In this document: piece by piece, positions 25,657-40,200 of the stretch
Layout: every line of letters begins with the position of its first letter
Numbering within the stretch: position 1 is the stretch's first letter
Source: Archegozetes longisetosus
Taxonomy: Eukaryota > Arthropoda > Arachnida > Sarcoptiformes > Trhypochthoniidae
DNA length: 64,000 nt
NCBI GenBank assembly: GCA_018873245.2
Contig: JAEMBT020000008.1
Coordinates: 12,381,172 to 12,445,171 of the forward strand
Direction of reading: 5' to 3'
Position numbers and translations under genes: made by a program
Notes under the pieces: generated by a model
Databases searched by the model: none
Seen by the model: only the letters and a program-made list of their open reading frames with translations
Told to the model about the DNA's origin: nothing

Positions 25657-27560
25657 TCAATTTGCTTGAATAGTGAATCCGAGATCGAGGCATACAATTT
25701 CAGCTCCAGACTTATCATTAACTTTAGCCTCGATCTGATAATCTCCAGATTCCAACCACGACGGAAGTGATCCAGAAGTGAAAGTGAAAGCTGGGCTGAG
25801 TGGCAGATTATAATTACCCGATTGGATGGGACACTTACACGGAATGTTATATGTCTTGAAAGCACTTGGACATGGATTAGGTATTGGAAGCATTGCGCAG
25901 ATATCGTCGTAATCGCACGAACCCGTCCCGCTCTCACAGGGAATTGTCACCCAAAAGAATAATACTTTCTTCTTCACAGTTAGTGAAAGCTATTATTTAG
26001 AAATCCGTTTTCGTCAGTCAGATATCAACAGAAATGTTAGTCAATTAGTTCAAACTTTATCTTCATTTACTGTATGTTTAGAGATAAGCGACATTTTCTC
26101 TCTATAATATTAAACTTAATAATAATCGATAGCGACAAAAAAATGGTTTACGTGTCAATCTTCCTCTAATGCCTATTAATCTGTGGCAAAATTTGATTTT
26201 AGATTTACTGTTGTTTCTATATTGAATATTCGATAAGTTTCTTAATATCCTCATATTAAGATCTTATGGATAGCATCCAATGAAAGGCATGAGTTCTAGT
26301 TGCTATCAACAACTAAAAAGTTTAGGAGTGTAACATACTGAGCGATTAGTATGGATTGGCACGTATTTCTAATTAACAGCATATATACAAAAGTTAATTA
26401 CAGATGAATATTAGTGGAAAGGAGGAGGGTTGACATGAAAGAGGTATAACTGTAGTTTTAAAAAGCGTTCAAGCATGAAAGAGAGTGGAATAATGAATAG
26501 TTTTTTCGCAAATAAAAGTTAATTATACTGTCACTGCAAAGAAAGTTCATTAAATACAAAAACACTCGAAGGAATTGAGAGTTAGTCAAAAAGAAATAAT
26601 TGCTATCCATCTCAATAGAAAGTCAATTGCATACAAATTAAACTGAATTTCTTCCTGTATTTAACTGTTTTAAAAACATAAAAATTAATTTGTTCTCAGC
26701 TAAAGTCTCAGACACTTTTCTGATTAAAGTTAGGATCGATAAGACTTTGAAATTGTGGACAACTTTACCATATAAGTAAGGTGATTTATTTGAAATCTAC
26801 TCCAAAAACTATTTGTTAAAAACAATATCGAATCTTAGGATCGCATCAATAAAAGCGGTCCATTTGTCTTATAAAATAAGCAAACATAAGATGAAAATAG
26901 GATGAGATATTCGCTTAAGAATAGCACATCAATTGTTGAGCGCGCATGCGAGGTAACAATTTGATGCACTTGTTGTCCATTACAGTCAGTTTGAGAAACA
27001 CACAAATGATAAAAGTAACTAAACTTACCGGAAGTGGCGAGTCCTCGGCCAGTGAAACAGTGGCCTGAAGCTGAAGCGAGGCATTACCAGGAATCGAAAT
27101 TGGATCAGGTGATAGTGAGATCGATTGAACCTGAATCACATCACTAGAAGATCCACAATCAGACCAAGAAAATGATCCCAATTTAAAAGTGGTGCGCTTT
27201 AAGTAATAAAATAGAAAATAGTTGAAGGAAAATAGTTGAACATGGTGAAATAGCGTCAATTGTGTAGAGAATAAAAATGGGGCCAAAATGATAAATGAGT
27301 AATAAATTAAAGGATAATTTGTTAACATCTAAAGCAAGTGATAATTCATATTCATGTTAAACGTGTGGTACAGGATATGAATAATAAATGATGAAAAATA
27401 ATTAATGAACAAATCATACAAGATTATAAGTTTCTCATTGCTCGTTATCTTTTACTTTCTATCCTATATTTCTGTCAAATAACCCAAAAGTGGCATTACT
27501 TACAGCCTCTGAGACACTGCCCAACAATACAATCAATAATAAAATCAAATTGAAGCGCAT
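25657..27560 (-). CDS. Ganglioside GM2 activator-like secreted lipid-binding protein (paralog 2)
   Basis: Exons 27504-27560, 27029-27196 and 25657-25989 join in phase to 185 residues. Exon 1 is almost exactly the signal peptide (MRFNLILLLIVLLGSVSEA). The mature protein shows FSWSDCGSSSD, LSPDPISIPGN, FFWVTIPCESGTGSCDY, YNIPCKCPIQSGNYNLP, LPSWLESGDYQIEAKV and VCLDLGFTI, the full GM2A order with eight cysteines. The first two introns sit at the same places and in the same phase as in the plus-strand paralog; the third intron of that paralog (inside the NG/SYYLP joint) is absent here. Intron 2 carries a MITE (26105-26332). The two genes arose by duplication and inversion; divergence is considerable, so the event is old. 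Confidence 0.93.
26105..26332. mobile_element. Mariner-like MITE family A, copy 3
   Basis: Ends TTAAACTTAATAATAATCG and, inverted, CAACAACTAAAAAGTTTAGG...GTGTA. Inside intron 2 of the minus-strand GM2A-like gene. It shares TAAGTTTCTTAATATC with copy 1. Confidence 0.6.
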
Positions 27561-27690
27561 CACGATATATGAAATATTTGTTCAACAACTGTCAAACATT
27601 TAATCTGATCGTATATTTGATTTTAGTTTTTGCTTCTCTTTCACTTCCCAATTGATTTAGTATGAGATCTAAGTTTAGTCTATTAACTGA

Positions 27691-27727
27691 GAATGTTGTT
27701 TTGAATGTTGTTTTGAATGTTGTTTTA
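27691..27727 (+). repeat. 13-bp tandem repeat (GAATGTTGTTTT-type), three copies
   Basis: Three near-perfect units just upstream of GM2A-like paralog 2. Confidence 0.8.
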
Positions 27728-29094
27728 TTTCTTTTCTTCTATCATTATATCAATGTGATAATGCGTGTGAATTTTAACGAATGACAAACATTGCTAAACT
27801 ACGTCTATTTTTTAAGATTATCTTACTATCCTTATACAGTTTCATCTCTATACTAGCTATTTTTTCACTTCTAATAAACTCTTTTTTGTCTTTTCACTAT
27901 GTGAGTGTGTTTTTTAAATAGTAGACAATTAGAAAATACGTATTCAGCAATAGCCGTTAAGCATTAGATATTTTCGTATGATAGCAAATTAAAGTCAGAA
28001 TCAAGATTAGGAATACGCCAAAACTTTGCTAAAAGTCGATCATATTTAGGCATTCAAATAATGGCAAATCTTTAAATTATAGTAAACTTGAATAAACTCT
28101 ATATATCTGTTCAAACAAATGCAAATTAAACAACAAGCCGAACGTTGATTCTGATATACTTTTTATGAAAATCATAGTTTTTATTATCCGTTATTCATCA
28201 AACGACGCTCAGATCAAGTTGAGTAAAGGTGGCAACTGTGCCGCTAATGCTACTACACCTCATATAATAGCTTAAACTCTATGAATTATTGTAAGTGAGC
28301 GTGATTTACATCAATAAAGCAAATTTTTTATACTAAGCTTAGCTATGCACCAGTTTGATCTAGGTTTTACGTTGCCTTTTATCGGTACTTTTATAGGATT
28401 CCATTCAAATACACCGCCAGTCCCTCTCAATAGTTTGATTTTCTCTTCTAATATCTCTAATATGTAGCCGAAAAGCAGGGAATAAGTAAATAAATTGCGG
28501 AATATTTGATCTTTTATGAAAAATTAAACGAATCGTTGTATTTGTATCGCATGGAATTTTCGTTATCGTGCCTATACACTAGTATTTTCTGGTGTTATGC
28601 ATATTAGATATTTTTTCGTTTATTTAACAATTATTCCAAAAATTTTGATTAAGATAAATCAAAAATTTTGACCTAATGGAATATTCAACTTTTTAATACT
28701 AACTTGAGGAAAAGTTTGATTAATTTCATATATTAATGCCTCAAACCTCGTCAAATAAGAAAGAATGAAATAAAGTCTATATTGAAAATTTTATAACAAG
28801 AATTCGTTCAATTTAAGATTGAATGAAGGTTCATGTGATCGATCTTATTTTATAGCTTAAAAAGTTTTTTCACTTAAAAGTCAATGAAATCATTTAAGTT
28901 GGAATAAAGATAAATTAGTTTTGAAATTTGAGCAAGATATATATATCAAACTTATATGTTTATCTCAATTGCATTAGGTTTGCGAAGTTAACATGTAAGT
29001 TAAGTCAAGCATACATTTCAATCGACTCAACTTTTTCTATAAAAAATTTTTTGCTATGTTATGCAAAATTAAGTTCATTAGTCATAAAGACAAA

Positions 29095-29323
29095 TACACC
29101 TAAAACTTAGCAATCCATGATAGCAACAAGAAAGGATCGTTACCATGTCAACTTCCCTTTGAGACGAATCAATTTGTTGCCAAACTGACTGTCATTTGTT
29201 TCTCCTTCAATATTGAATATTGAATAAGTTTGTTCGTATCCTCTATACTACCGTCCGATGGAATGCAATCCATCAAAACGCATTTTCTGGTTGCTATCAG
29301 CAATTGTTAAGTTTATGAATGTA
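29095..29323. mobile_element. Mariner-like MITE family A, copy 4
   Basis: Left end CACCTAAAACTTAGCAATCC then TGATAGCAAC; right end GGTTGCTATCAGCAATTGTT then AAGTTTATGAATG. Both ends are flanked by TA. About 229 bp. Confidence 0.65.
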
Positions 29324-29844
29324 CAACCTACTTAAGAGTGACGCTTACAAATATTAGTTTTTTCAATTATATATTTGTCAATCAAACGAATAGTACTAAA
29401 ATCTGAATTATTACATATTTGCTAATCAGAGTGTTTGCTATTAACGCGAGATAACTGTAAATACAAATTATAAATTGTTTGTCAATGACAGTCATTACTT
29501 GAATGGCATTGAAGTGAAGTATTTTTATATGAGAAAGAGTGGTGTGATTATTCTCAAACATATCAATTGTTATCATACGCCAAACGCAGCCAAAGCCAAA
29601 CATTTTCTCGATGTATAATATACTAAATTTTCGTTCTTTCATTCTTAGTCAAAAAGAGTCTAACGTTTAATTAATTTTGGCGTCAATTCACTTTACTTTT
29701 AAGCTAAAGCTCAGTAGCAAATAGTCAAAAGAATTGATCGAAAATAATTACTGAGTCAGTGTGCAACAGCATCAGCTTCAATGAGTTTATAGAAAAGAGA
29801 CCATCTTTTCAGATCATCTCAGAGACAGAGAGGACAGAGAGAAT

Positions 29845-29848
<4 letters not shown>

Positions 29849-29910
<62 letters not shown>
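29849..29910 (+). repeat. (GA)n microsatellite
   Basis: About 31 uninterrupted GA units. Confidence 0.97.
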
Positions 29911-29912
<2 letters not shown>

Positions 29913-30374
29913 CAATGCTAGTGAGATATGCCACTGAATGAATGACAAAAAAACAGACTTTGAACGTTTTAATTAAGACTTTTGAAGTTATTGATGCATG
30001 AGTTTTTAGGCTTTAGCTGATAAACAGCTTTTATTATTATAATTATAGACAAAAGAAACGTTGAGTTAAATCAATTTTTGGTATAAGACTTAATAAATTC
30101 CTTGAGACAGATGTTTGGATTTACATAAAACGTTAGGACTCTCTATGTCATAATTAATTTTTTACTTCTTATTGGATAAACTCTTATCTGAATAACGATT
30201 TACGTCATGCAAAGCTATCTGAATGAGATATATTTATCATATAACTACATAAGACTTAGTTTTCTCAATAATGTTAGCAATTTTGATTTTAAAACAACTT
30301 TATATTAGATTCGAGATCGATATCGTATAGGAGAGTAAGACTTGCGTCAAAAGCTATTTTTTAATTTAATATCA

Positions 30375-30412
30375 AATATTCATAACATTCATAACATTCA
30401 TAATATTCATAA
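30375..30412 (+). repeat. 10-bp tandem repeat (ATTCATAACA), about four copies
   Basis: Units differ by single bases. Confidence 0.8.
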
Positions 30413-30728
30413 CAATTTCAAATTATTAATAGAAGGAAGAAAACAAATAGTTTTCACTTACAGTAACCTTTCAGATGGAATTTAGTTGAAGTTACCTCAA
30501 TCGTAGAAAAGTATAGAAAATATATTAAGCAATAAATTGGTGCTGAGAGTTGGGCGAATATTATGGATGTTTTTTTTCTATGCCGAGTAGTTTTGCGTCT
30601 CAAAGACTACATCTATAATACGTTAGTTATGCCTCTTCAATACGTTGGTTATGCCTCTTCATTCAGCTTAATGTTAGCTAGCAGAATAAAAGCAAATTTT
30701 GTTACAACGTCTAACAAATCAGTAACGA

Positions 30729-30800
30729 ATTGGTAGCAGAATTACTAGCAGAATTACTAGCAGAATTTCTAGCAGAATTTCTAGCAGAATTGGTAGCAGA
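30729..30800 (+). repeat. 15-bp minisatellite, about five copies
   Basis: Unit AGCAGAATTACTAGC-like, with outer copies reading GGTAGCAGA. Confidence 0.85.
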
Positions 30801-31204
30801 TGGACTTAAGAGTAAATATAATTCACTCTAAACACTACGAACTATAGACAGACAACATTACTATTTGTCCGATTCTACCCTTCTCACCCCTTATATAACT
30901 TCATATCCAATTATAAGTTGAGCTTAACTCTCATATAAGTTTATATCAACTATCTCTCACTGCTTATATTCTATTTTCTTTATCTTTAGCTTAGTTCTAA
31001 CCAATTGTTTTGTTTATCAATTCATCATTTTTTACAAACTTCAAAAGAGAGATAACTATAGACAAAAAGAGAGATAACTATAGAAATTTTGGCGTTAGAT
31101 TCTACTCATACAAATATACAATAAAATTCAATAGATATCTGTTGTAAAAAGTTTTTAAAAATATTTTTATCTTAAACTGTAATCAATTTGAGTATTTTGA
31201 CATA

Positions 31205-34200
31205 CTAAAAGTCAATTACAATAATGAGTGTTTCAATTGATATGGAAAAGTGTGTAAAGTTAGAGTTAATCCCTGGATCTATACCTTTATACATCATTGA
31301 TCTTTCCATAGAACACGATGACTTCTTCTGGTGAACACTTTTGAGGCCAGCATCTACTTCATTAATTTGCTCCTAAAATGATAAATTGCATTTTAATTAA
31401 GTAGTGATAATTAAGTAGTATTAAGTGTGGAACATATGTCACTAATTTCTTATTGATAATAGCATTGAACGGATGAAGATTATAAGCTTAGGCATAACTA
31501 CAACAAACTGCTGTCATCAGCATAACTAGCTTTTAAGCTATCTTTTACTAACTTTCAATGGCGATGCTAGAGAATTTGATCTGGCTAAAGCTCCAAACTC
31601 AGTGTCCACACCATATTCTTTTTGATCAAATATATACTTTTCCCATCAACATCTATTGTCTTATAGTTTTAAACTTTAATTTTAGTCTATTTTTATTTTA
31701 TTTTTTAGCAATTTTCTCAAAGACTAATAAAATTTCATGTTCAAAAATATACGACTTTTCACGTTAAGTTAGCGATAGATTTGAACAGGGAGTGCCCAAG
31801 CACTCAGAGCCTCTACTGACTTCGCTACTAAAAACTTTCAGGCTAACGCCTGTAATGAGATCAATATTAATTATAAAAATCACTCAATTCTGTAAACATT
31901 ACTTAAAACTTTGATCAAAAATTAGAACTTAAGCACTTTGAGAGAGACTAGCACTAGACTTGTACTAAACAGAGAAAATAAGTTTACATAAAGCACTGAA
32001 AAGTTGGGCTTACTGCATAAGAGTTAATATGAAGGTTTTAGGATTACCATCAGATTATAGGTGGAAACGTATGAACTTTGTCTCAAACATGTCATTAGCT
32101 TAGAATTGAGGATTTGAACAAATGTTGGCTGAGTGTTATCAAAAGAATTAGTTTAGGCTTTTTTCTTTGACTCTGAGCATTGTGTGATTTTAGGAACTTA
32201 GTTATAAAAGTTTTCAATAGAATCTTATTCTTATATCATATTTGTCATAATCAGTTTTAATGGAATCTAACTTTGAATCTATTGGAGCAATTTTAAGAAA
32301 AGTTTTAGAGATGCTTTGATTGTTTGGTCACAAAGAGGAATAAATTGAAAGGGATGGATTCGAAGAAAAAGCGTGCTTAGAATCGTGCTCAGAATTTTTC
32401 ACACCTGTACTTTTGTGTCACATTCAATTGGAACGTTTGTGGTTTACAAATTCCTATTCTTAGATTCTTAGATTCTTAGATTCCGCTTAGTATTGTTCTT
32501 TGAAACGAATAATGTTCTACATGTATAAATCAAACACTACTATGTGTTGAGTCGACTGATTTTTCCAAATAAACTCTAACGGGATAAAAGTGTTAAGAAA
32601 GAAATCAAATTGAAATAGGACTGATATTTTATTGTAAATGTTGAGATGAAGAATAAAAGATATTGTTATATTTGTGTAGTAGTTTAAGATAATCTCGAAT
32701 AGATTTAAAGACATACACATAGAGGTAAAGCATTATTTTAGGCGTCATTTCGCAAATTGACTCACTACTTAAGTTTAAAAGAGTCACAGCTCATCAATTG
32801 GTTGCATTTATAAACTAATGTAAACTTTTAGTTCACAAGGGTGTTCAAATTTGCTTACAGTCAATAATGATTACTTCATCTTATCTGATAAGATATGATT
32901 CGTTTTTGAAACACTAGTTAAAAACTAGACTTTTTTAAACGTTTTTTCCTAATCATCTTCTCTCCTATGCCTTAATATGTGTTTTAGATGTTTTCTAAAC
33001 TTCTTGAAAGAACTATATAAGTGTTTAATTATATTTGCATTCATAAAAATTGTTAGTTGAACGAAGTGTTTTCTTTGAAAATTGTCAAATATACAAAAAG
33101 TGATATATTCGAATATATATGAAAGTAAGTTAACAGAAATTACACTATAAGCTATAGATTATTAGAGAATGTTAAAGCGACTTACTTGAAAGTTGATGCT
33201 AGTTCTTAATGATCGATGATTTATATGCTGTAATGGCCTAAAGTTGTCTCCATGTCCATCACTATGCATAGTAGTTCTTAATTGATGAAACTGATGAATA
33301 GTCATATATATAGGCTTATTTAATATAACCCATGTCACTGTTTCATGACATCCTGGCTGTAAAAGCAAACTATTTATAAGTTGTTTGTTTCAGTTTCGTT
33401 TCGTCGAACTTTATTTTCTCAAATTTGTTTTCGTATAGATTGAGGTTTAGTTGGGTGTACATTTTTCTAAGTTTCTATTTTAATATTTAATAATGTCTTT
33501 AAATTCACTGTATAACTATTGATTGTAAATTTGACCAATAGGTTTAACCTTTTATAAGTTTAACTCACTATTTTTACTGTACTTCACTCATTTAGTTTGA
33601 GTTAGGCTTTAAGCAAACCTCGAAAACTTTTGCTTAAGATTTTTTCTCAAACGTGGCGGTAAATCAAAAGTAATGAATGCTCACTAACAGATAACTTTAG
33701 TTTCCATAACACTGCATCTATTTTGCTTATCAATTCAAATGAAAAAGTCCGTAAAAAAGATTGGCTAACTAGATGAAAATATATTGGAATATGAGTGAAA
33801 AATTTGAGCAAAAAGTTAGGCGAAACGAATTGGACCAAATGGTCAATAGTCATCACCTGTGTAAGGCTTCCCTCGTAAGTTATGTAAGACCTCAACGTAG
33901 GCAATAACTCGCGAACTGAGAGAGAACTAATCCATTGACTGTCACCTTAAAGACCAAAGTAATTGCAGAGTAATGAATCACTATTTGATTATTATTTTGA
34001 TATGCTATATAAGTTTAGGTTTCATGACTTCAATCTTTATTATACTGGTATCAGTTAGAAAGTCATGCGATTACAGCTAGTAATATATTCAAAGCTTTTT
34101 GCGACATTGTTGTCGCGCGCAATGCAGTGTAATATTGTTGTCGCGTGTAGTTGAGAGTAACATTGTGGTTAATTCTTAATGGTAAGTGTTTTAAAATCTA

Positions 34201-37200
34201 ATATTGGTTGTCTTGTGTTCTGTAAAAGATAGTATAAACTGTCTAACTCACTAATCTGAAAAGTTAAAAGTAAATGTGATTTACAATTATTTCGTGCAAC
34301 TTTCTCTTCTTTTAGCAATTAAAACTTTTAATGAATCATATTATCGAATAATGAGCTCGTTAAAGCTTATCTCATTTCAATTAAAAGGTAAGCTCACTAG
34401 TAAAAACTTCTTAATTGTAATCATTTAAAAACTTTTCCAATCGAATAAAAATTTAAGTATCATTTCCAACAAGTTATAACTTCATATCTAATTAAGGCTT
34501 AATTGAGTAATTCATAGCTTTCTTATTAACAAATAATCGTAAAAATGGTGATTATCTGATCAAATCTAACATTCAGCTCTATTTGCATAGTTTGTGAAAC
34601 TTGTGTCGACAAAATAGATCGAAGTCAATAGATCAGTGCCTAAAACTTGAACATTCATACCTTTTCCACTAATATTCTTAAGCGTATGTGTGATATGTTT
34701 CAATTGTGCATTTCCTCCAATCGATTGTTGCGTATGTGATATCAAAATAGCGATCGCTAACAGACCATTAGCTTCAGTTTGAGCTGCACTCCAATTGGCA
34801 TATAATTGAGAATTAAACGCATACAATTGAATTTCGGCAGGAAATTGATGACCGCTAATAGTATGTTCTGATCCACGATCGTCTTCACGTCCGTAATGTA
34901 ATACTATTTCTTTAAGTGTGTACTGGTACGAAAGCGGACCACCGCTTAATACGACTGTACGGTTTAGGCTTACTTTGAATAGAATACCACGACCAGAATT
35001 TTGTAAATTACCGTTTATCTGATTAATGAAAATTGATTCAATTCTAGTTATTTTCACACTACTTCAAACTTCTTATTCACTTGTATGTCTCCTTTTTAGC
35101 AGACTTTTCCTCTCTTTTAATCTGACCTAATCCAACCTCACTTCAGCTAAATCTGCTTAACAAATCTGATCTTAATTTTCAATTTGAAACTAATCTTTGG
35201 AATTAAATTGATTACATTAATTCACGATTGGGGTTGTTTGTAAACTGATTCGCTCTATATTAAGATAATGTAATTGAATGACCCTACAAACATTTTCTAC
35301 ATTCAGCTCAAATCAATTTAGAAGTCACTTCTCAAACAAGTTCTTGCTTCATCTTTTTAGAAAAGTTTGCGTAACTTTTGTTTAAATGCAATTTGAATCT
35401 AGTTATTCAAATGCTTTACTCATTACGTGAATTTAGTTTCGAAAGAGTTAAAGACTTTACTTATGAAAGCAGATAACAAAAGTCATGATACATGAAAACT
35501 CGAATGCATTAAGTGAATGTTTAGCTTAAAATGACACCCTAAAACTTAATAATCCGCGATAGATACGGGTAGTATCTGATGGATAGCTTGTTCTCATGCT
35601 TTTAAGGAACGTTTGTTCACATACACTCTTAGCTATGAATACATGCACATAATGTGCTTTTTCTTATTAGATATATTTTTTTATAAATATATGAATAAGC
35701 AGTTGGATACGTCCTTTAGCGTGACTTTGCTCTAGCTGCTATCAACCATTAATAAGCTTTTAAGTGTGTTTGACTGAAATGTAAAGTTTATAAATATTTG
35801 AATCACGTTTTACAATAACATGCATAAAAAGTATATTAAAGAATAAGTTATCGCACAAATGCAAGTAAGCATAATACTATTTGAAACGAAAATAGTATTA
35901 ATATCAAATCTGACAAAACAAACCATGCAAAATGTGAGTCAATGCTTATGTTTATGGGCTTTAATTCATTATTTAAGTTATTCAATGAAAAATTGGTGAC
36001 ACTCTCATTCATATAATTCATAGTATGATTTGTGTGATGAACAAAAGTGACACAAATAATTGAAAGTATGTGTGATTGTGCGTGTATTCTGTGGATAGCA
36101 ATAAATAGTATACTGAATTGGATAGTTTCACTCAAATGGCAAACATCAAACATTTACTCACATAATCGCCGTAAACTTGAAGTGGACTAAGATTTGGATC
36201 AAAGAGCAATAATTTAGGATTAATATCAATCGGCGATTGGCGTCTTCCACGACTACAAAGACTCCATTTGGGGTTAAGTCGTCCCCAAAAATCTGGACCT
36301 GAAATAATGCGAAATATGTTAGAAATGTTTATTAGAAAATTCCTGCAACCATAGAATCGAAGATAATATGCATAATAAGTGGGGAAAGAGGCGTAAGATT
36401 GTATTGAAATAGATATGAATTGTGCCCTTGTTGCGATCCTATAATTGTTGAATAGAGGAGACAATAAAGAGTAAGGAATGAGAAGCAATAATAAAGTTTT
36501 TGGGCTTAACTCAATCCTTAATGCATATAAATTGGGTTCGTTTTATCCATTGAATAAAAGTAAAGAAACTTAAGCAGAGAGAGACAATAACAAACTATTA
36601 TTGCGCTCGTAATTCATTGACTAAATGGACACAAATTCAAGCCTTAAGGCATTAGATGCGATCATTTGTGGTTTAAACGGTTAGGTCTCAGGTGTTGTAT
36701 TGGCTAGCATTTGTTGTGCTGACAAATGCTACGTAAGAGTCCATCAATTGTGCTCAATTGCAATATGAGACCTATACTTATTTTTCACTAATACTATTAC
36801 CTAACTTTGCCTATATTGTTAACCATTAATCACGTCTCCCTGTCATCTTTAAACGGACAAACGGACAAATTGCCACTACTCAAAACGTGCCACACCAAAA
36901 TTCAAAATCCTTGTCACACAACACTTTTGCTACAGTCTAGCTTCTCTACTCTAGATTCTTCTTCACACACTGTTATACTACTCTCTCCACCTTTTCACTT
37001 GTAACTCAGTTTTTTTTAACTTTAATTTCTGTTTTAATTCAGTGTTAATTATGTTTATAACTATTTGCTATGCTTATTAGTAAAAAATACTCTTAATACC
37101 TAACCTAACCTAGCCTAACCTAGCCTAACCTAGCCTAACCTAACCTAACCTTATATATTATTATGATTTTACTGCTATTTTTTGGTCGAGTTGCTGTTGC

Positions 37201-40200
37201 GTTAACTTGAATTGAAAGTGAGAATTTGAAAATACAAGATTTGTTTAGAAATGTTGATAAGCTTATTATGCAAATGATGATACGATATTTGAGTGAACAA
37301 TTGAAGTAGTAATGTTTCACTCAAAAAGCTACTGAATCGTTTTAAGATTTGATTATTTTATGTTTTTAACTCCAAACTTCTATCGATTAGAGTGATCAAA
37401 CTTTAAGCTTTGTTTGTTTCTACTTTAGATGTTTGCATTCCTAAACGCAGAGCAGTCTTTAGTCTCAAATTAGTTTATATCAGTCGTGAATATACTAACA
37501 TTATGTCTAAGTCGTAAACTTGATAACTTTCTCTGATTTTTGCATTACCCTTAAATATTTAATGAAACATAAAATCAACTCATTTAAACATTTGTTAGTT
37601 TGTTAGTCAAATATACAATTGAAACGTAGACAAAAATCAAATTAATTGTTGTTATCCCTCAAATTGTGATTTGTTAGTCAATTTTATTATGATAAATTGT
37701 TTCTCTTATCCCACAAACTTCACTTTGTTTTTCATATCCAAAACACTCGCCTATGTTATTATGATTTTATATATGAACTCATTGATCATTTTGAATGAAA
37801 ATTCTATACTTTTTGTTTCAGTGCTAAAATGTTTCTAGTAATAATGAAAAATGAGAACTAGAAACAATGCTATTCTTTCTGTAGGAGTGAGTGAGCGAGT
37901 GGGTGAGTAGGAGAGAGACAGAGTGATGAACCTGAAGCACTTGAACTATAAGAACCTCAAACCAAAACCCAAAACGCGGAACTAAATTGTGGCCACTTTT
38001 GGCATTATTTGCTTTTTATCGTTCACTTATAAATACTCCCATTGGAATCTGACTCTGTATTCACAGATAGACATATAAGTTGCATTTGCAGTAGATCTTC
38101 ACTTTTCGCACTCTATTTTTTCTGCTGTCGATCTGTGTTTTGGCTCTTTTTTCGCGCTTTATGTGCACATAATTCAACGACAAAACATTCCCTATAGGGG
38201 AACAAGAGCCTGGCTTTACTGGCCATAAACTACTTATAAAGTACTACAAGACATGTCCATATACTATATAGTTATATACCCAAATTCTATATATATGAAA
38301 ATATTGTTATCTAAAATACAACTTAACCTGTTTTAATGGCTTCCTAAAAATAAGTTTGTAATCAAATTCTTTATAACAGTAGTAAGATTATAAGTTCACA
38401 ATCAAATTCTGATCAAATTCTGGTCAAATTCTGATCAAATTCTGGTCAAATTCTGATCAAATTCTAGTCAAATTCTGTATAACAGTCGTAAGATTATAAG
38501 TTTACGTGAACTTAAGTTTTGCATTAATATAATATTTAGAAATACTTCAGTTTGATCTCGACATAAAAGCTCAATAAGTGGTGGATATAAGATATATCCG
38601 ACGAGAATCAGAGCCTCTCATGTCTCTGAAATTCTCCTACACATAACTCCCATTTGATATGCTCTCACTTTTTGATCCCAGTAGAAAAAAAAGTAGAAGT
38701 AGGAGAACAAGTGGAAGAAGAAGTAAGAGAACGAGTCGGCATTTCTTTTACTTCTGATCGCAAATTGTTCAGAGAATACTCTTTTGGAGTGAGAATCTGT
38801 AATCATATTTTTGTTTGACTCAAATATGAACAGAAATGCCATCAGCAAGAAATTGTGCGCTATTCCGCTACTTATTATTAAAACAAGTACTCCATAGGTT
38901 TATAGGTTTATAGGGTTCAACACTTCAAATATAAATAATTGATTCATTTTACGCAAAACAGGCTTAAAATCGATCAATTATTAATCGTATATTCTCACCA
39001 CACTCTTCATTATTCAAATTGATAGCAGCAATGGTAACAGAATAGTAGAGTTAAACAATGAAATAATTTGCAAGTTAAAAAAGATAGGAAAATGCAAAAG
39101 GGCAATTTACGTAGATGTTAAACGAGAATATACTGTAGTCGGTGGAGCTAAATGAAATATACTGTAGTCGGTGCAGTTAAACGAGAATATACTGTAGCTG
39201 GTGGAGTAATATTTGAATATATTGCATAACAACATAAGTTACTACTAGTGTGTCATAAACCTTCTCTAAAGATGACAAATAAAATTTATATTAAAAAATA
39301 GTATCGTTTGCAAAACAATTTCGTGTTTGATGTAATTTTGTAAAACATTTGTGCCCTCCAAAAATACACAACTTAATCGTTTGCCATATCCTTGTTTTAT
39401 AATAGGATATAACATGTTATGATTTATTAAGTTTTCATCTCAATATTCGTGAGATCTATAAAAGCTCAGCTAAAGTTTTAATGAATTTTTGAGTGAGTTT
39501 TTTTAGTTTCCGCCTGTGTCTGATTGGCAGAAAAGTTAAAATAGTATTGTTTTGTGCCCTCATATTTGTATATAGTAGAAATTTAAAAGTATAAGTTATC
39601 TTATGTTTGACATTTATTCCATATTTTTGTCTCCATGCTTAACATTATGTCTTATCTGAACCTCTGTTCACATTTCAAAAACAAATGTTTCCGCACAATT
39701 ATAATTAGATTTTATTCTCTCAAATCGATATTTATTGAAAGAAGCAGTAGATGAAAGACAAGTTGGAAGAGTTTTGCTACTCTATAAGTTGAATATTAAA
39801 TAAAGTATTTATTTCTTTTGCTTTGCCGACTATGAGTTAAACGCTTTGAAGGCCTACTATTATAGTTAATATTATAGTAAAAAACGTTATGAACAAAATA
39901 ACACCTGCTTTGTGCCAACTCTGCTTTTGCCTCGAATAATATCATTAAACTTTTTATTGCTTAAGATACCCTTTATTTAGGAATTATTAACTTAAGAGGG
40001 CTTCAAATGTGATAAACTTTTAGCAATTAATGAGTTAAGTCATGCAATCAAGTGCAAAAAATCCTAATTAAGTCACTTTTATATCTAACTTTAGACTGTT
40101 TTTCATCTTTCTCCAACTTTTTTATAATACAAATTAACACTTAATTTCATAGCTGTTCCACCAGATAAATAAATTCTTACTGGAATCTGCTCTGGCTTTC

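Larger units (their letters stand above)
27561..31204. other. Intergenic between GM2A-like paralog 2 and the CA-related gene
   Basis: No supported exon. Contains a MITE (29095-29323) and several simple or short tandem repeats (27691, 29849, 30375, 30729). Confidence 0.5.

Noticed and set aside
29759-29941. ORF with Arg-Glu repeats
   Set aside because: It is simply the (GA)n microsatellite translated.
36807-37004. Pyrimidine-rich ORF in CA-related intron 1
   Set aside because: Low-complexity C/T-rich sequence reading as Ser/Leu/Pro; no gene context.
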